A stretch of DNA of 64,000 nucleotides, taken from an uncultured Lachnospiraceae bacterium (GTDB taxonomy: Bacteria > Bacillota > Clostridia > Lachnospirales > Lachnospiraceae). Positions 34,976 to 42,979 of this stretch are shown here, one piece after another. The position numbers and the translations under genes are program-made. Every line of letters begins with the position of its first letter. Within the stretch, counting starts at the first letter, position 1. Below the pieces are notes generated by a model that saw only the letters and a list, made by a program, of their open reading frames with translations, was not told the DNA's origin and did not search any database. Where the stretch lies: the NCBI GenBank assembly GCA_947246015.1, contig CAMXQE010000004.1, positions 62,001-126,000 on the forward strand, written 5' to 3'.

Positions 34976-36052
34976 TTAGCTTAAGAAAAGCGCTCTTTCT
35001 TCTTCCCTCCGCCGTGTCAGTCCGGCAAGGACTTTACCGCCGCCCTTATTGTACTGAAGTATTTTTTCCGCTACGGTATCCGCATCCCTGCCTGTTACCA
35101 GTTTCTGCAAATTGCCGTTTCCGCAGTTATAACAAAAACTGGTCAGGGCATCAAACCGGTTCTGATTCATCGGAAATGTAATCAGCCCCTTTTTCACACA
35201 GTTGTTCACATAACCCCCGTATTTTTTCAAATCTTCTTTTAACAATGCTTTTGCCGCTGCTTCTGATGCTAATTTGTCTCCTGCATTCACGCCTGCTGTA
35301 TGTCCGTAACCAATCGTCCATACTCCGGCCGGACATTTATATGCTTCCAGACGGCAGCCCTCATATCCGGCAATCAGGTCCACTCCCTTATCCGAAATAA
35401 ACATTTCACCTCCCGGTGCAGCCGGAGTATCCGGCGCTTTCTGTACATGAACCGATGCCTCCGGCGCCGTCTGCGCGGAAACCGTTCTGCCCATTGCCGC
35501 ATTCACATCCTTCCGGAATCCGTCCATGGTATAGCCGCTCTGCAATCCGTTCCAAAGATGGTCAGGGTCCCCGTGTCCGGTAGCAATCCCCCTGTCATGC
35601 CCTTCCTTATGGCTGACAATTACACCGTCCGCAAGAGGGTTCAGCCCAAACTGCTTACAAAGAAACGCAAACAATTCCACTGCTGCATCATAAGTACGCT
35701 TCACCACAGCCATCGCCGCATCTCTGTCCGAGCAGACAAACGTAGCCCCTCCGGTATACTTCATGCAGGAAGGTTCGCACATTTCCACCCCGATATGGGT
35801 ATCATTGGAACTGCCGCCCCCATGCCATGCCCGGTGTTCCCATGGCAAAGTCTGATACACCTTTCCCGTATTACCGTCAATAAAGGCATGGACACATGCT
35901 CTTGCAGCATTCGGACTGTTCCACTGCCGTATAAACACCTCCGCCGAGGGCTGCGGACAACCTACACTATGCAGCATAAGCCCCTTTACCTTAATTTTTT
36001 TTCCTGCCTTAAAACAGGGATTGTTTGTCAGAATACTTTCCACAATCTCCAT
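34976..36052 (-). CDS. Bifunctional endolysin: amidase_2 plus GH24 lysozyme
   Basis: Protein of 358 aa with two peptidoglycan-cutting domains. Residues about 1-185 are an N-acetylmuramoyl-L-alanine amidase (PGRP/Amidase_2) with zinc-ligand candidates in M-L-H-S-V-G and G-H-G-D-P-D-H, and H-R-A-W-H. After an Ala/Pro-rich linker, residues about 218-358 are a T4-type GH24 lysozyme with the catalytic Glu in A-G-Y-E-G-C-R-L-E-A-Y and the T-I-G-Y-G-H-T motif. There is no signal peptide, as in phage endolysins, and no holin is seen. AAGGAGG lies nine bases before the ATG. It is the first gene of the DUF2589 operon and directly follows the proposed invertible promoter. Confidence 0.88.
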   Translation of the reverse strand: MEIVESILTNNPCFKAGKKIKVKGLMLHSVGCPQPSAEVFIRQWNSPNAARACVHAFIDGNTGKVYQTLPWEHRAWHGGGSSNDTHIGVEMCEPSCMKYTGGATFVCSDRDAAMAVVKRTYDAAVELFAFLCKQFGLNPLADGVIVSHKEGHDRGIATGHGDPDHLWNGLQSGYTMDGFRKDVNAAMGRTVSAQTAPEASVHVQKAPDTPAAPGGEMFISDKGVDLIAGYEGCRLEAYKCPAGVWTIGYGHTAGVNAGDKLASEAAAKALLKEDLKKYGGYVNNCVKKGLITFPMNQNRFDALTSFCYNCGNGNLQKLVTGRDADTVAEKILQYNKGGGKVLAGLTRRREEERALFLS

Positions 36053-36134
36053 ATCATTTCCTCCTTTCTAAGACAAAAAGCGCCTAACCATTGTTTTAAA
36101 AATCCTTCCCTTATGCGCTTTCCAATGATATGCA

Positions 36135-36155
36135 AACATAATACGATATTTTGTT
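36135..36155. repeat. Left inverted repeat of the proposed invertible segment
   Basis: Nine-base arms AACATAATA and TATTTTGTT surround CGA. It matches the right copy in inverted orientation at 20 of 21 positions, including the asymmetric centre. Read on the minus strand it supplies TATTAT, which would serve as a -10 for the operon. It has no -35 at the right distance in the present orientation. Confidence 0.7.
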
Positions 36156-36603
36156 AAGAAGGATTTCCCGTAGTTTCATGGAATAAAGTTAGAAGGAGTT
36201 GTGGAAGTGGGACGCAGAGGATATAGATTTGATTAATTATAGACTTACTTTACTGAAATTATTAGAATGCACAGCGCCAGCAGGAGTGATTTGCCGGATG
36301 CTGGCGTAGGTTTGGTGTTCCATTTTTCATGCTTCGTTTTCAATGATATTTTTCTTAGCAGAATATCAAAATAATAAGGGGAACCGGTCATGGATGACCG
36401 GTTCAGCCCGATGCGGCAGGGATGCCGCTTGAGGGCGTCCCGCAGCCTGCAAAAATTTATATTATTCTGCTTAGAAAAATACATTGAAATAAGTGCATGG
36501 AAAATGGAACACCAAACCTACGCCAGCGTCCGGCAAATTACTCCTGCTGGCGCGTCCTTTGCTGCACACCAAAATTAATTTCAGAAAACCACTTGACATA
36601 TGC
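36156..36603. mobile_element. Proposed invertible promoter segment
   Basis: 448 bp between the two 21-bp inverted repeats, inside the 665-bp gene-free stretch 36053-36717. It carries a long imperfect palindrome (36274-36553) and, at its right edge, a TTGACA promoter pointing away from the operon. A tyrosine recombinase gene follows at once. A short frame with AGAAGGAG and GTG (36210-36239, nine codons) lies near the left end and may be chance. The present orientation is predicted OFF for the endolysin operon. Confidence 0.6.
36274..36553 (+). repeat. Long palindrome, possible structured RNA
   Basis: 36274-36332 pairs with 36495-36553 over 59 bp with three mismatches, all of which are G-U pairs in a plus-strand RNA. 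A second helix continues inward (about 36337-36366 with 36461-36490). The apex has a perfect 11-bp hairpin with a 2-base loop (36381-36404) and a GC-rich hairpin at about 36405-36435. It could be a structured RNA, a MITE-like insertion or a transcription block. Confidence 0.6.
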
Positions 36604-36621
36604 AACAAAATATCGTATTTT
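36593..36621 (+). promoter_or_regulatory. Outward-facing promoter at the right edge of the invertible segment
   Basis: TTGACA (36593-36598), 17 bp, TATTTT (36616-36621). The -35 is inside the segment and the -10 is inside the right inverted repeat. It now points to the 3' end of the recombinase gene and would make antisense RNA to it. After inversion the same -35 would pair with TATTAT of the left repeat and face the endolysin operon. Confidence 0.68.
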
Positions 36622-36624
36622 GTT
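36604..36624. repeat. Right inverted repeat of the proposed invertible segment
   Basis: AACAAAATA and TATTTTGTT around TCG: a 9-bp perfect palindrome with a 3-base centre. It is the inverted partner of 36135-36155. The bases just outside (ATATGC on the left, AA on the right) match the left copy in direct orientation, so att-like or operator roles are not excluded. Confidence 0.7.
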
Positions 36625-36717
36625 AACTTTTGGAAATTCCCCTGCTATTGTATGAATCCGGCTCCTTACGCCGACATTTTTCCTATGTATTACATTTTAT
36701 ATCACGCACTCTGAAAA

Positions 36718-37539
36718 CTAAAAATTCAACCCGTCCAGCTTACTGCGTTTTTCCTCTGCTGACGTCGTTGTATAAATACGGGTGGTTTCTAAACTGGAGT
36801 GCCCTAAAATATCCGCTAACTCCGTTAAGTCAGCATACTGCTTCATATATGTTATGGCAAAAAGGTGCCGGAAACTATGAGGGTGCGCTCTTTTTTTCTC
36901 TACACCTGCCATGTCTGCCATATGGACTAACATCTTGTATACGGCAATCCTGCTGATTGCTTTTTCCTGATTTCCCTTGAAGATTACCCCGTTTTGTATT
37001 TCTTCCATTTTGCAGTAATCTTTCAGTTCCACTACAAGTTTGGCAGGAAGATACACTTCTCTCGTTTTGCCTTTATTGCCTACCATAAATTTTCCCAAAG
37101 AAAGAACTTCTACCGTCAGAAACGCAAGTTCACTAATCCGTATCCCCGTGAACACCAGAACTCTTATGATGTAATAATATTTAAACCTCCCGCTTTCTTT
37201 TGCATAGGAAAGTATACTCCTGTATTCTTCCATGTTAATGACATTTTCCAAACACCTGCTTTTTTGCAGGCGCTCCGTTTTTACAGTGCAATTTTCGTAT
37301 CCTGCATATTTTAAATAACTGTTGACGGCTACAATATACAAATTTATCGTTGTCACTTTTTTATTTTGGCTTAACAAATGTTTCTTATAACCTATCATTT
37401 CCTTTTTTGTAATTGGCCTGCCGTCTAAATATTCCAGCAAAAGCGTTGCCTGTCTTACATAAATATAAATGGTTCCTTCTGATAATTCTTTTTGGAATAG
37501 ATAATCTGCATATTTCTCCAGCTTCTTTGCTTCTTTCAT
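36718..37539 (-). CDS. Tyrosine recombinase (integrase/invertase type)
   Basis: Site-specific recombinase of 273 aa. An N-terminal SAM-like core-binding domain (about 1-85) is followed by the catalytic domain with the complete set: Arg in F-T-G-I-R-I-S-E-L, Lys in G-N-K-G-K-T-R-E, H-x-x-R in H-P-H-S-F-R-H-L-F, His in L-G-H-S-S-L-E-T-T and the Tyr nucleophile in R-I-Y-T. The size suits Xer-type or phase-switch invertases; it lacks the extra arm-binding domain of phage integrases. GAGGT lies eight bases before the ATG at 37539. It is probably transcribed from the helicase side and lies beside the inverted repeats. Confidence 0.9.
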   Translation of the reverse strand: MKEAKKLEKYADYLFQKELSEGTIYIYVRQATLLLEYLDGRPITKKEMIGYKKHLLSQNKKVTTINLYIVAVNSYLKYAGYENCTVKTERLQKSRCLENVINMEEYRSILSYAKESGRFKYYYIIRVLVFTGIRISELAFLTVEVLSLGKFMVGNKGKTREVYLPAKLVVELKDYCKMEEIQNGVIFKGNQEKAISRIAVYKMLVHMADMAGVEKKRAHPHSFRHLFAITYMKQYADLTELADILGHSSLETTRIYTTTSAEEKRSKLDGLNF

Positions 37540-37621
37540 TTTGTTACCTCGCTTCCCTTTTACAAACATCCGGCATAAGAAGCTGTTTTCTATATAACAG
37601 GGGATATCTTACCTTACCATA

Positions 37622-40600
37622 TCATCTATATAAAACATAATCCTGTATTTCCCGCAGAAATCCAGCATTTGTCAAAGCTTCTCCGGCGGTATCCGGATAC
37701 TCTTTGACTACAACCCGTTTTAATGCAGGAAATATTTTTCCCCGTTTGTATTCCTGTACAAAAAGTTTCAGACATTCTTCCTGCTGCTTTTCTTCAAAGA
37801 TGCGCAGACTCTTTCCCTGTCTTTCCATGACCGCCACAGGGATACCACCGAAACATGCAACTGCATTCCCTGCGATATTCAAAAAGTTCCTTCCCTCCTT
37901 ATGAGGCAATATTTTTCCCCAGCATTGGGCGGAATCCGTCGCATTAATCCAGATTAATTTTTTCTCCGGCTTTTTAAGCATCCGCACTACGGAGGCATAA
38001 TCCGTTTCCCTGATAAACTGTATCCCTGACATGCCGTCCACAAAATAACCCCTTCTTGCCTGTCCGGTATATTCCCATATGCGCAGCACAGACAATGCCT
38101 CCTGCCATGAAAGCCCGCAGGCTGCTGCCGTTTCCCTGCTTAATATCAGACAGCGGTTAAAACAGTGTTCGATTCTTGTTTCCACGGAATGTTCTTTCCG
38201 TGGTCTTACCACATCCCATCTTCCGGCATTCAGCGCCTTTACTTTCACATTGACACGCTGGCGTACCGTGGCCTTTTTCATTTTGTCTTTCTGAAGCCAC
38301 TGGCGTATCGGTACAAAACTGTCCGCGCATACCAGCCCTTTTTCCATCAGGGACATTAGCGTACCATAAGGAGACTCCCCTTCTAACAGTCCGTTTAATG
38401 ACTGTAAAAAGCTGGCGCCCCGTTTTAAAAGTGTCTGATAAATGATTCTTTCTTTCTCCGTAAGTTCTTCTATTCGTATCCGCTCACTGAAATCCGCGTC
38501 CCAGTCGATGTCCTTCCGGGCATCAAAACATATCCCGCCTTTTTCCTCCATATGCCAGAATAATTCGCCTTTGGCCAGAAAAGTATCTAGCATTGCTTCC
38601 CGATAGTTTTTCACCCGTCCGGGAATCAGCACCCCTTCCCAAAAAGCAGCCGGAAAAACTGTCCCCGCATATTCCTTTAAAAGATTTTCCAGACATTCCT
38701 CCGCCGGCGCACTGGATTCCATATGGGAAAACAGCAGCGCAGCATAAGCCTCCGCAGGGCAGGTCTGCGCCGCTTCCCGGCGGTTTTTCAATGTCCGTAC
38801 TCTGGCACGGCGGTAAAGCTGCGCATGATAATATCTCCCATCCTGTTTTACCGCTTCCTCCTGACGGCACAGTTCCTCCAGTACTTCTTCCGCAGCAGAA
38901 ACAGACAGACCGTAACGCTGTGCCGTCTCCCCTGCATCCGCCGCACCTCTGTAACGCAGCATACGCCTTATGATAAGAAGCCGTTTTTCTTTGCAGGTCT
39001 TATCCTGCTGTCCTGCACGCTCCCCTTCTCCCAAGGCAGCCGTATATTCTTCTTCCTGTTCCGCCGCAATCCATAAGCCCTGTTCCAGATACAATACCCT
39101 GCCGTCCCTTGCCAGACTGTCCAGCCATTCTGCCGGAATGTCCAATTCACCTGCCGCTAAATCTCCTTCCGTCATAAGAAGGGAATGAAGCTGCTTTTCA
39201 TCCTTCGGAAGTTTCTCCCGCTCCTGTACGTGTATAAGCTCCTGCTGTTCCGGCTGCAGCAGATTCTCTTCCTGTCTCAGCGCTTCCTCCACTGCCCTGT
39301 GGATATCCCGCGGAGTAGGGGAATAGTCATACATAACTGCCGCTTCCTGTCCCCACTGGAGCGGGAGGGACATAGGAGAAGGTATCTCCGTATATACTTC
39401 CCTGACCTCTACTATACCGGAACGGATATCATGCAAAAGTTCCCTTACCCCTTCCGCGTCCCATAGTTCCTGCATACATTCCCGTCTTGTTTCCCGAATC
39501 AGCGGATGTTCTTTCTCCCTTACTACCTGTTCCAGCATCTCCGCACTTCGCAGCCGCTGCATCCAAAGGGGCTGCCGTCCGTTTTTCCGGACGCCCATCA
39601 TTAACGCACGGCCGCTGTTATACCGGAATGCCATATTAAAAACCGGAGTGACGGGCAGAAGAATTTCCAACTGCCGGATACAGGTATCCGGATTGATTTT
39701 CTGCAAAATTCCTTCCGGCAAAATTCCTTCTCCATAAGAATAAAGCAAAAACCCGTCTTCCTCATCCACACTTCCGATTTCCGTTCCAAGCTGTTCACCT
39801 GCCATTTTTGCCGCAAGCAGTGCCAAAGGCGCATGAATCCGTCTTCCAAATACCGAATGAAACATTAACTGACTGTTTCCGGAAGAATCCCTGAAATGCT
39901 CTGCTATAATCGTCTTATCATTTGGAAGTCCCTCTGTAATCTTCATCTGCCGTTCCAGATAACCGGATGCAAGACCGACGGCTGACGCATCCAGTCCCAG
40001 TCCGGCAAGGGCATCCGGCAGTTTTCCATCCTCACAGGCTTCCTGCAAAGAGCGGAACATACGCCCGAAGGCTTCTCCTGTCCGTTTATTCCTTCCTTTT
40101 ATTTCCCCTTTCCAGAAAGGAAGTCGCGCCCCTTCCACCGGAGCCTGTGTCACTGTCACGGTATCCCTGCTGATATTCACTACTTTCCATGCAAAAGAAC
40201 CAAGAATAAAACGGTCCCCCTTTCTGGATTCATAGACAAATTCTTCATCTACCTCCCCAAGTTTCACTCCATCTTCTGTTCTCACGCAGTAAAGTCCTTT
40301 ATCGGGAATCGTGCCGCCTGCAGAAACCGCCAGCATTCTGCTGTAACCGTCTCCCTCCACTTTCTCATGTATCCGGTCATATAAAATTCTCGGACGGGCA
40401 GGGATATCCCTTCCGTGTTCATAATCCCCCGCCAGCATACCAAGAACGGATTTCACATCCTCTATGGTGACATTGCGGAACGGCCATGCCCGCGGCAGAA
40501 TTTCCATCACCTCATCCAGCCCGTAACTCCGGAAAGCTGCCATGGAAACCAAATGCTGGGCAAGCACATCCAGACATTCCGAAGGCGGACTGACATGTTC

Positions 40601-41764
40601 AATCCCCCCTTCTTTGGCAAGCTCTGCCGTCATACCGCAAGATACGCATTCCGCCGGAGTCCTGGGAAAAAGATACATCACGCTGACCCGTCCCGGATTA
40701 TGCCCGGCCCGCCCCAGTCTCTGCATAGTGCCGGAAATGGTACGCGGACAGCCCACCTGCAGCACCTGGTCAATCTCCCCCACATCAATACCAAGCTCCA
40801 TGGAAGATGTAGCGCACAGAAGCCTTAACTGTCCGTCCCGCAGGGCAGACTCCGTTTCCATTCTCTGCTCCTTGGACAAACTTCCGTGATGCACCCGTGC
40901 AAAACCTTCCCCACCCAGTAAGTTCACATAATACGCCAGTTTTTCCGCATATCTTCTTCCTTCCACAAATGCAATGACACTGCGGTTTCCCTGACAATAC
41001 CGGTATACAAGAGCCCCCAGCTCCTCCCACAAAGGGTCTTTTCTCCTTCCTTTCGTCATATCCGCATACGGACCGAGTACCTCCAGCCTGACCTGCTTTT
41101 TCATGACAGGGGCTGCAATTCTTACTTTTTCCGGCGCCAGATATTCCGCTGCCATCTCTAAAGGTTCTATAGTAGCCGATAAACCGATGCGCTGCAGCGG
41201 TTTCCCGCAGAGAATATCCAGACGCGCCAGGGAAAGCATCAGATGTGCGCCCCGTTTCGTATCAATCAATGCGTGAAGTTCATCCAGTATCACAGCCTTT
41301 GCCGTTGCCAGAATATTCTGCCCTGTTTTAGACGTCAGCATCAGATACAGAGATTCCGGCGTGGTAATCAGGATATGGGGCGGATGCTTTATCATTCTCT
41401 GCCTGTCCCTCTGAATAGTATCGCCCGTCCGGATTCCTACTGTGATTTCTCCCTGTCTGCTGATTCCATTTAACGGACGGTTTAAATTTTCACGGATATC
41501 CGCTGCCAAAGATTTCAGAGGAGAAACATAGATTAACTGTAACTCCTCTTTTAATGTCCCCTCCTCCAGCTCTCTTTCCATCCGGTCAAGAAATACAAGA
41601 AAAGCAGAAAGTGTTTTTCCGGTTCCGGTAGGGGCAGACACCAGTACATGCCCGCCCCCCGCAATCAACCGCCATGCTGTTTTCTGGACCGGAGTCGGCT
41701 CCCCAAGTGTACTTCCAAACCACTCTGCTGTTTCTTCCCGAAAGAGCCTTAAAACATCTTCCAT
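37622..41764 (-). CDS. Lhr-type large ATP-dependent helicase
   Basis: Superfamily 2 helicase of 1380 aa. Motif I is A-P-T-G-T-G-K-T, motif Ia Y-V-S-P-L-K-S-L-A-A-D-I, motif II D-E-L-H, motif III S-A-T, and motif VI (L-G-R-A-G-H) is present. The length, the D-E-L-H box and the C-terminal winged-helix and beta-barrel regions fit Lhr, a DNA repair helicase. Residues about 800-1000 are Glu/Gln-rich. It is a single gene 82 bp upstream of the recombinase on the same strand. It is housekeeping rather than part of the switch as far as can be seen. Confidence 0.9.
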   Translation of the reverse strand: MEDVLRLFREETAEWFGSTLGEPTPVQKTAWRLIAGGGHVLVSAPTGTGKTLSAFLVFLDRMERELEEGTLKEELQLIYVSPLKSLAADIRENLNRPLNGISRQGEITVGIRTGDTIQRDRQRMIKHPPHILITTPESLYLMLTSKTGQNILATAKAVILDELHALIDTKRGAHLMLSLARLDILCGKPLQRIGLSATIEPLEMAAEYLAPEKVRIAAPVMKKQVRLEVLGPYADMTKGRRKDPLWEELGALVYRYCQGNRSVIAFVEGRRYAEKLAYYVNLLGGEGFARVHHGSLSKEQRMETESALRDGQLRLLCATSSMELGIDVGEIDQVLQVGCPRTISGTMQRLGRAGHNPGRVSVMYLFPRTPAECVSCGMTAELAKEGGIEHVSPPSECLDVLAQHLVSMAAFRSYGLDEVMEILPRAWPFRNVTIEDVKSVLGMLAGDYEHGRDIPARPRILYDRIHEKVEGDGYSRMLAVSAGGTIPDKGLYCVRTEDGVKLGEVDEEFVYESRKGDRFILGSFAWKVVNISRDTVTVTQAPVEGARLPFWKGEIKGRNKRTGEAFGRMFRSLQEACEDGKLPDALAGLGLDASAVGLASGYLERQMKITEGLPNDKTIIAEHFRDSSGNSQLMFHSVFGRRIHAPLALLAAKMAGEQLGTEIGSVDEEDGFLLYSYGEGILPEGILQKINPDTCIRQLEILLPVTPVFNMAFRYNSGRALMMGVRKNGRQPLWMQRLRSAEMLEQVVREKEHPLIRETRRECMQELWDAEGVRELLHDIRSGIVEVREVYTEIPSPMSLPLQWGQEAAVMYDYSPTPRDIHRAVEEALRQEENLLQPEQQELIHVQEREKLPKDEKQLHSLLMTEGDLAAGELDIPAEWLDSLARDGRVLYLEQGLWIAAEQEEEYTAALGEGERAGQQDKTCKEKRLLIIRRMLRYRGAADAGETAQRYGLSVSAAEEVLEELCRQEEAVKQDGRYYHAQLYRRARVRTLKNRREAAQTCPAEAYAALLFSHMESSAPAEECLENLLKEYAGTVFPAAFWEGVLIPGRVKNYREAMLDTFLAKGELFWHMEEKGGICFDARKDIDWDADFSERIRIEELTEKERIIYQTLLKRGASFLQSLNGLLEGESPYGTLMSLMEKGLVCADSFVPIRQWLQKDKMKKATVRQRVNVKVKALNAGRWDVVRPRKEHSVETRIEHCFNRCLILSRETAAACGLSWQEALSVLRIWEYTGQARRGYFVDGMSGIQFIRETDYASVVRMLKKPEKKLIWINATDSAQCWGKILPHKEGRNFLNIAGNAVACFGGIPVAVMERQGKSLRIFEEKQQEECLKLFVQEYKRGKIFPALKRVVVKEYPDTAGEALTNAGFLREIQDYVLYR

Positions 41765-41862
41765 CTTTTTCTTTTCCTTTCCACGCGGTTTTTTATAATT
41801 ATATCAATCGATAAATATCCCATTGCAAATACTATGGCGATACCTGCCGATAGTCCGGAATT

Positions 41863-42522
41863 TTATCTTATGGCCAATGTTCTAAGCATCTCTTCATATC
41901 TCTTTGTCTGATGCTCAATATCAGCCTGGGTAACACCATAATACCGATAAACATCACGAAATGCCCTATGATATTTTTTCATTGCTTTTTTAGATGTTCC
42001 CGATGCTGAACCACCAATATATCCATAATTCTTCTCAAAAATCAGCTTTGATTCAAATTCCCCCTTATTCATTTCCAGCATACATAAATCAATATCAAAC
42101 AGTTCCGTGGGAACTTCTTCTGCTGCTTTCTGTCTTTGTTCTATTAACATCATAAAATGCTTTATACTTTCTTCATCCTGTCCTTCTAATTTCGGATAGT
42201 CTTTAAATTCACCCAGCAGCTCAGGCTTATACTGCAAAATAAACGCAGCACGCAGCTGAATATATTCCATTTTGTATTCTCTTGAACTTTTGCTGATATC
42301 ACTATAACCCCATTTACTCTTAGCATGTTCTATCACTTGTTCCATCGTATGCGGATTTGCACTCAATGATTTTGCAATCCGCTTTTTTCTTAATGTGAAC
42401 AGTTTACTTTGAATCTTCTGTTTCAGCGTTTTTTTCGAACCTTTTCCACCAATCAGGAAAATTGATGTCGGCCCACAAGCTCCTCCGATAACGCTCACGG
42501 CATTTACTGCTTTCTTGTTCAT
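41863..42522 (-). CDS. Protein of unknown function with an IGGxxGPTSIF motif at its N-terminus
   Basis: Protein of 219 aa. Residues 7-25 (S-V-I-G-G-A-C-G-P-T-S-I-F-L-I-G-G-K) copy a motif known from the beta subunit of sodium-pumping decarboxylases (I-G-G-A-D-G-P-T), but the rest is soluble, helical and unrelated to that subunit. The start at 42522 follows GAGG of the dispersed leader repeat (copy C). The longer frame upstream is the repeat itself. Function unknown. Confidence 0.6.
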   Translation of the reverse strand: MNKKAVNAVSVIGGACGPTSIFLIGGKGSKKTLKQKIQSKLFTLRKKRIAKSLSANPHTMEQVIEHAKSKWGYSDISKSSREYKMEYIQLRAAFILQYKPELLGEFKDYPKLEGQDEESIKHFMMLIEQRQKAAEEVPTELFDIDLCMLEMNKGEFESKLIFEKNYGYIGGSASGTSKKAMKKYHRAFRDVYRYYGVTQADIEHQTKRYEEMLRTLAIR

Positions 42523-42528
42523 CGTTTT

Positions 42529-42560
42529 CCTCATTTCCTCACTACCTTCTGCGCATAAAT
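42529..42560 (-). repeat. Dispersed leader repeat, copy C (diverged)
   Basis: Shares CCTCATTTC, then CTGCGCATA in the same order and spacing with copies A and B, again ending at the ribosome binding site. Less similar outside these blocks. Confidence 0.5.
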
Positions 42561-42764
42561 TCATCTTTAAATACGTCCATACATACCAACATATATATGG
42601 ATATCGTAAACCAACTTGAAATCTGCATAACCAGCTCATCTCTTTCCAGCCTTTATTTTATATTCACACAGATATAATGTCAAACCGTCTACATATCCTA
42701 TGGCCTGTGCTTTTCTTTCTATATCCTATATTTATCCTATATTTATCAAAAGTATGGTAATCGA

Positions 42765-42920
42765 ATGCTCCTTTACTTTTCCATAAAGAATACGCAGATT
42801 ATAGAGGGAGATTCCCCTATCGTTGTAGGGGATAAAGTAGAAATTACTTATCAGAGATTGATGGGTGATGAAACACATCCAACCGAAACAGTAAAAATTG
42901 TGGCAGACATGACTAACTAA
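42765..42920 (+). pseudogene. Remnant of a gene, C-terminal 51 codons
   Basis: An open frame of 51 codons encodes an orderly domain end (E-G-D-S-P-I-V-V-G-D-K-V-E-I-T-Y, then T-V-K-I-V-A-D-M-T-N) but has no ribosome binding site and no N-terminal part, so it looks like the tail of a decayed gene, perhaps of a small exported protein. The rest of 42640-42979 shows no gene or clear site. Confidence 0.45.
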
Positions 42921-42979
42921 ATACTCCAGTATAATAATATTTTGTATTCAATCCTGTTTCAATATCATAATGAAAGACT

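Noticed and set aside
36135-36624. Interpretation of the 21-bp repeats as attL/attR of an integrated element
   Set aside because: The flanks match partly in direct orientation, so this is not excluded, but the 448 bp between hold no cargo gene and the promoter geometry fits inversion better.
36493-36956. Open frames on the plus strand over the palindrome and recombinase end
   Set aside because: They arise from the inverted repeat arms and from the antisense of the recombinase; no ribosome binding site or protein-like composition.
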